Source: Candidatus Omnitrophota bacterium | GTDB taxonomy: Bacteria; Omnitrophota; Gorgyraeia; Gorgyraeales; Gorgyraeaceae | NCBI GenBank assembly: GCA_018814825.1 | Contig: JAHIYJ010000060.1 | Coordinates: forward strand, 1 to 44,628 | Direction of reading: 5' to 3' | Length of the DNA stretch: 44,628 bases | Part shown: one piece after another, positions 43,196 through 44,628 of the stretch | Position numbering within the stretch: the first letter of the stretch is position 1 | Layout of the letters: every line of letters starts with the position of its first letter | Notes under the pieces: model-generated | The model's database searches: none | Seen by the model: only the letters and a program-made list of their open reading frames with translations | Told to the model about the DNA's origin: nothing | Program-made: the position numbers and the translations under genes

Positions 43196-44458
43196 CTAAA
43201 TGTATTTCCTCGGATCCGCTATCCTGCCCTCTATCGCGGACGCGGCAACAGTGGCGGGCGAGGCAAGGTATATGAAGGCCTCGGGATTACCCATCCTGCC
43301 TTTAAAATTCCTGTTTGCCGTGGAAATAGCGTTTTCCCCTTTCGACAGGACTCCGTTATGAGTCCCGACGCACGGCCCGCATCCAGGGGCGACGATGCAC
43401 GCCCCGGCTTCGATAAATATAGAGACCAGGCCTTTTTTCACGGCCTGCTCAAAAATAGACCTTGAGGCAGGCGCAATGATCAGCTTCACGTATTTGTGTA
43501 CGCGCCTGTTTTTTAATATAGAGGCTGCTATGGTCAGATCCTCGAGTCTCCCGTTAGTACATGTGCCTATAAAAGCCTCGTCTACTCTTATCCCCTTAGC
43601 TTTTTTTATGGGCGCTACATTATCCACGGTATGCGGTTTCGCGACCTGCGGCTCGATCTTACTGACATCATATTCCAGGACCTCGGAATAACGAGCGCCC
43701 CTGTCGCTCTTTAGAAAGCCTTGAGCCTTGAGCCTTGAGCCTTGAGCCTTGAAGTATTTTTTCGTAATTTCATCCGGTTCAATGATACCGGCTTTCGCGC
43801 CAATCTCTATGGCCATATTCGTAATCGTAAACCTCGCGTCCATGCTCAGTCTTTTTATATAATCCCCTGTGAACTCAACAGCTTTATATGTGGCATAATC
43901 CGCGCCAAGGCCCCCTATAATATAGAGTATGACATCCTTGGAATAGACTCCTTTTTTCGTCCTGCCTTTTAGAACGATCTTTATTGTCTCCGGGACCTTG
44001 AACCAGTTTTTGCCCGAAGCCAGGGCTACCGCCAGGTCAGTCGAACCCATGCCTGTGGAAAAGACTCCCAGCGCACCATAAGTGCACGTATGAGAATCTG
44101 CCCCAATAACCAGGTCTCCCGGGGAAACCAGTCCGGACTCGGGTATCACCTGATGGCATACCCCGCAGCCGATATCAAAGACTCTCACATTATGCTTCCT
44201 GGCAAAATTTCTCATTTTCTGGTGCACGCCTGAGACGCCTATATTGGGACTCGGGGAGCTGTGGTCTATGACCATGCAGAATTTTTTCTTGCTAAAAACC
44301 TTTTTTGCGCCCAGTTTATCAAAAGAATCTATGATGAGAGAGCTCGTCCCGTCCTGGCCAAAGCAGAAATCTATATCAGAGACCACGACATCTCCCACAC
44401 TTACGTCCCTGCCGCAATGTGAACTAAATATCTTTTCGGTGATGGTTTTTGGTTTCAT
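43196..44458 (-). CDS. leuC: 3-isopropylmalate dehydratase/homoaconitase-like large subunit
   Basis: 420 aa; DFCFGQDGTSSLIIDSF, DHSSPSPN, IGADSHTCTYGALGVFSTGMGSTDLAVALASG, FIGTCTNGRLEDL, APGCGPCVGTHNGVL. Confidence 0.93.
   Translation of the reverse strand: MKPKTITEKIFSSHCGRDVSVGDVVVSDIDFCFGQDGTSSLIIDSFDKLGAKKVFSKKKFCMVIDHSSPSPNIGVSGVHQKMRNFARKHNVRVFDIGCGVCHQVIPESGLVSPGDLVIGADSHTCTYGALGVFSTGMGSTDLAVALASGKNWFKVPETIKIVLKGRTKKGVYSKDVILYIIGGLGADYATYKAVEFTGDYIKRLSMDARFTITNMAIEIGAKAGIIEPDEITKKYFKAQGSRLKAQGFLKSDRGARYSEVLEYDVSKIEPQVAKPHTVDNVAPIKKAKGIRVDEAFIGTCTNGRLEDLTIAASILKNRRVHKYVKLIIAPASRSIFEQAVKKGLVSIFIEAGACIVAPGCGPCVGTHNGVLSKGENAISTANRNFKGRMGNPEAFIYLASPATVAASAIEGRIADPRKYI
43718..43752. repeat. 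Perfect heptanucleotide array (gccttga)x5 inside leuC
   Basis: Direct reading; minus strand (tcaaggc)5 encodes FKAQGSRLKAQGF. Confidence 0.95.
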
Positions 44459-44462
44459 GAGT

Positions 44463-44628
44463 TTACACGCCTGATCTAAACCAGTCTTCTATCCTGTCCA
44501 TGCCTTTTTTGATATTATCCATGCTGGTGGCGAAACTTAACCTTATATGCCTGTCGGAGCCGAACGGTTCACCCGGTATAACGGCGACCCTGGCCTCTTC
44601 CAGGAGCCTCTCGCTCAAGCTAATCCCG
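44463..44628 (-). CDS. Class I/II (aspartate-type) aminotransferase, C-terminal part only
   Basis: Reverse complement encodes GISLSERLLEEARVAVIPGEPFGSDRHIRLSFATSMDNIKKGMDRIEDWFRSGV*. Confidence 0.9.
   Translation of the reverse strand, partial: GISLSERLLEEARVAVIPGEPFGSDRHIRLSFATSMDNIKKGMDRIEDWFRSGV

Noticed and set aside
43718-43752. CRISPR-like array
   Set aside because: Units are 7 nt, contiguous without spacers, and lie within a coding frame; no cas genes in the window.
1-44628. tRNA or rRNA genes
   Set aside because: No cloverleaf-like GTTCRANNC/TGGNNNARTGG pattern or rRNA signature was recognised on reading; not exhaustive without a covariance-model scan.

Overview
The 44.6 kb window is from a bacterial chromosome. 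Gene content and protein style suggest Omnitrophota/candidate OP3 or a similar lineage; this placement is inference. Every convincing CDS is on the minus strand, often with 4-8 bp stop/start overlaps. Recognisable genes, left to right: rpmE (partial), rho, coaE, polA, a TPR protein, a BNR/Ycf48-like exported protein, a 1478-aa methyltransferase-like/histidine-kinase protein, a nucleotidyltransferase plus small partner, a HIT/winged-helix protein, a GT2 glycosyltransferase, a type II secretion/type IV pilus-like set (two pseudopilins, two GspE/PilB ATPases), larB, a membrane-anchored HTH protein, a bactofilin-HTH fusion, MgtC, tsaD, a CtpA-like S41 protease, gatB/gatA/gatC, rsmA, pdxA, a SurA-like PPIase, a short mfd, argS, GAF-HD-GYP, rsfS, a 48-aa zinc-ribbon protein, nadD, lpd, mdh, an isocitrate/isopropylmalate dehydrogenase, leuD-like, pilT, leuC-like and an aminotransferase (partial). 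The strongest unexplained signals are: (1) a 7-nt-periodic repeat family, often forming inverted repeats, found between genes and also inside the reading frames of polA, tsaD, leuC and the GT2 gene; (2) a 57-nt double palindrome in frame inside the leader of a prepilin; (3) two unrelated proteins (7866-12302 and 13447-15042) sharing a homologous upstream region and N-terminal leader, including a 27-nt exact match; (4) an apparently AT-rich island flanked by a BNR gene and its decayed direct-repeat copy; (5) a bactofilin fused to an excisionase-type HTH next to a membrane-anchored HTH of the same type; (6) a compact Mfd lacking both terminal regions.
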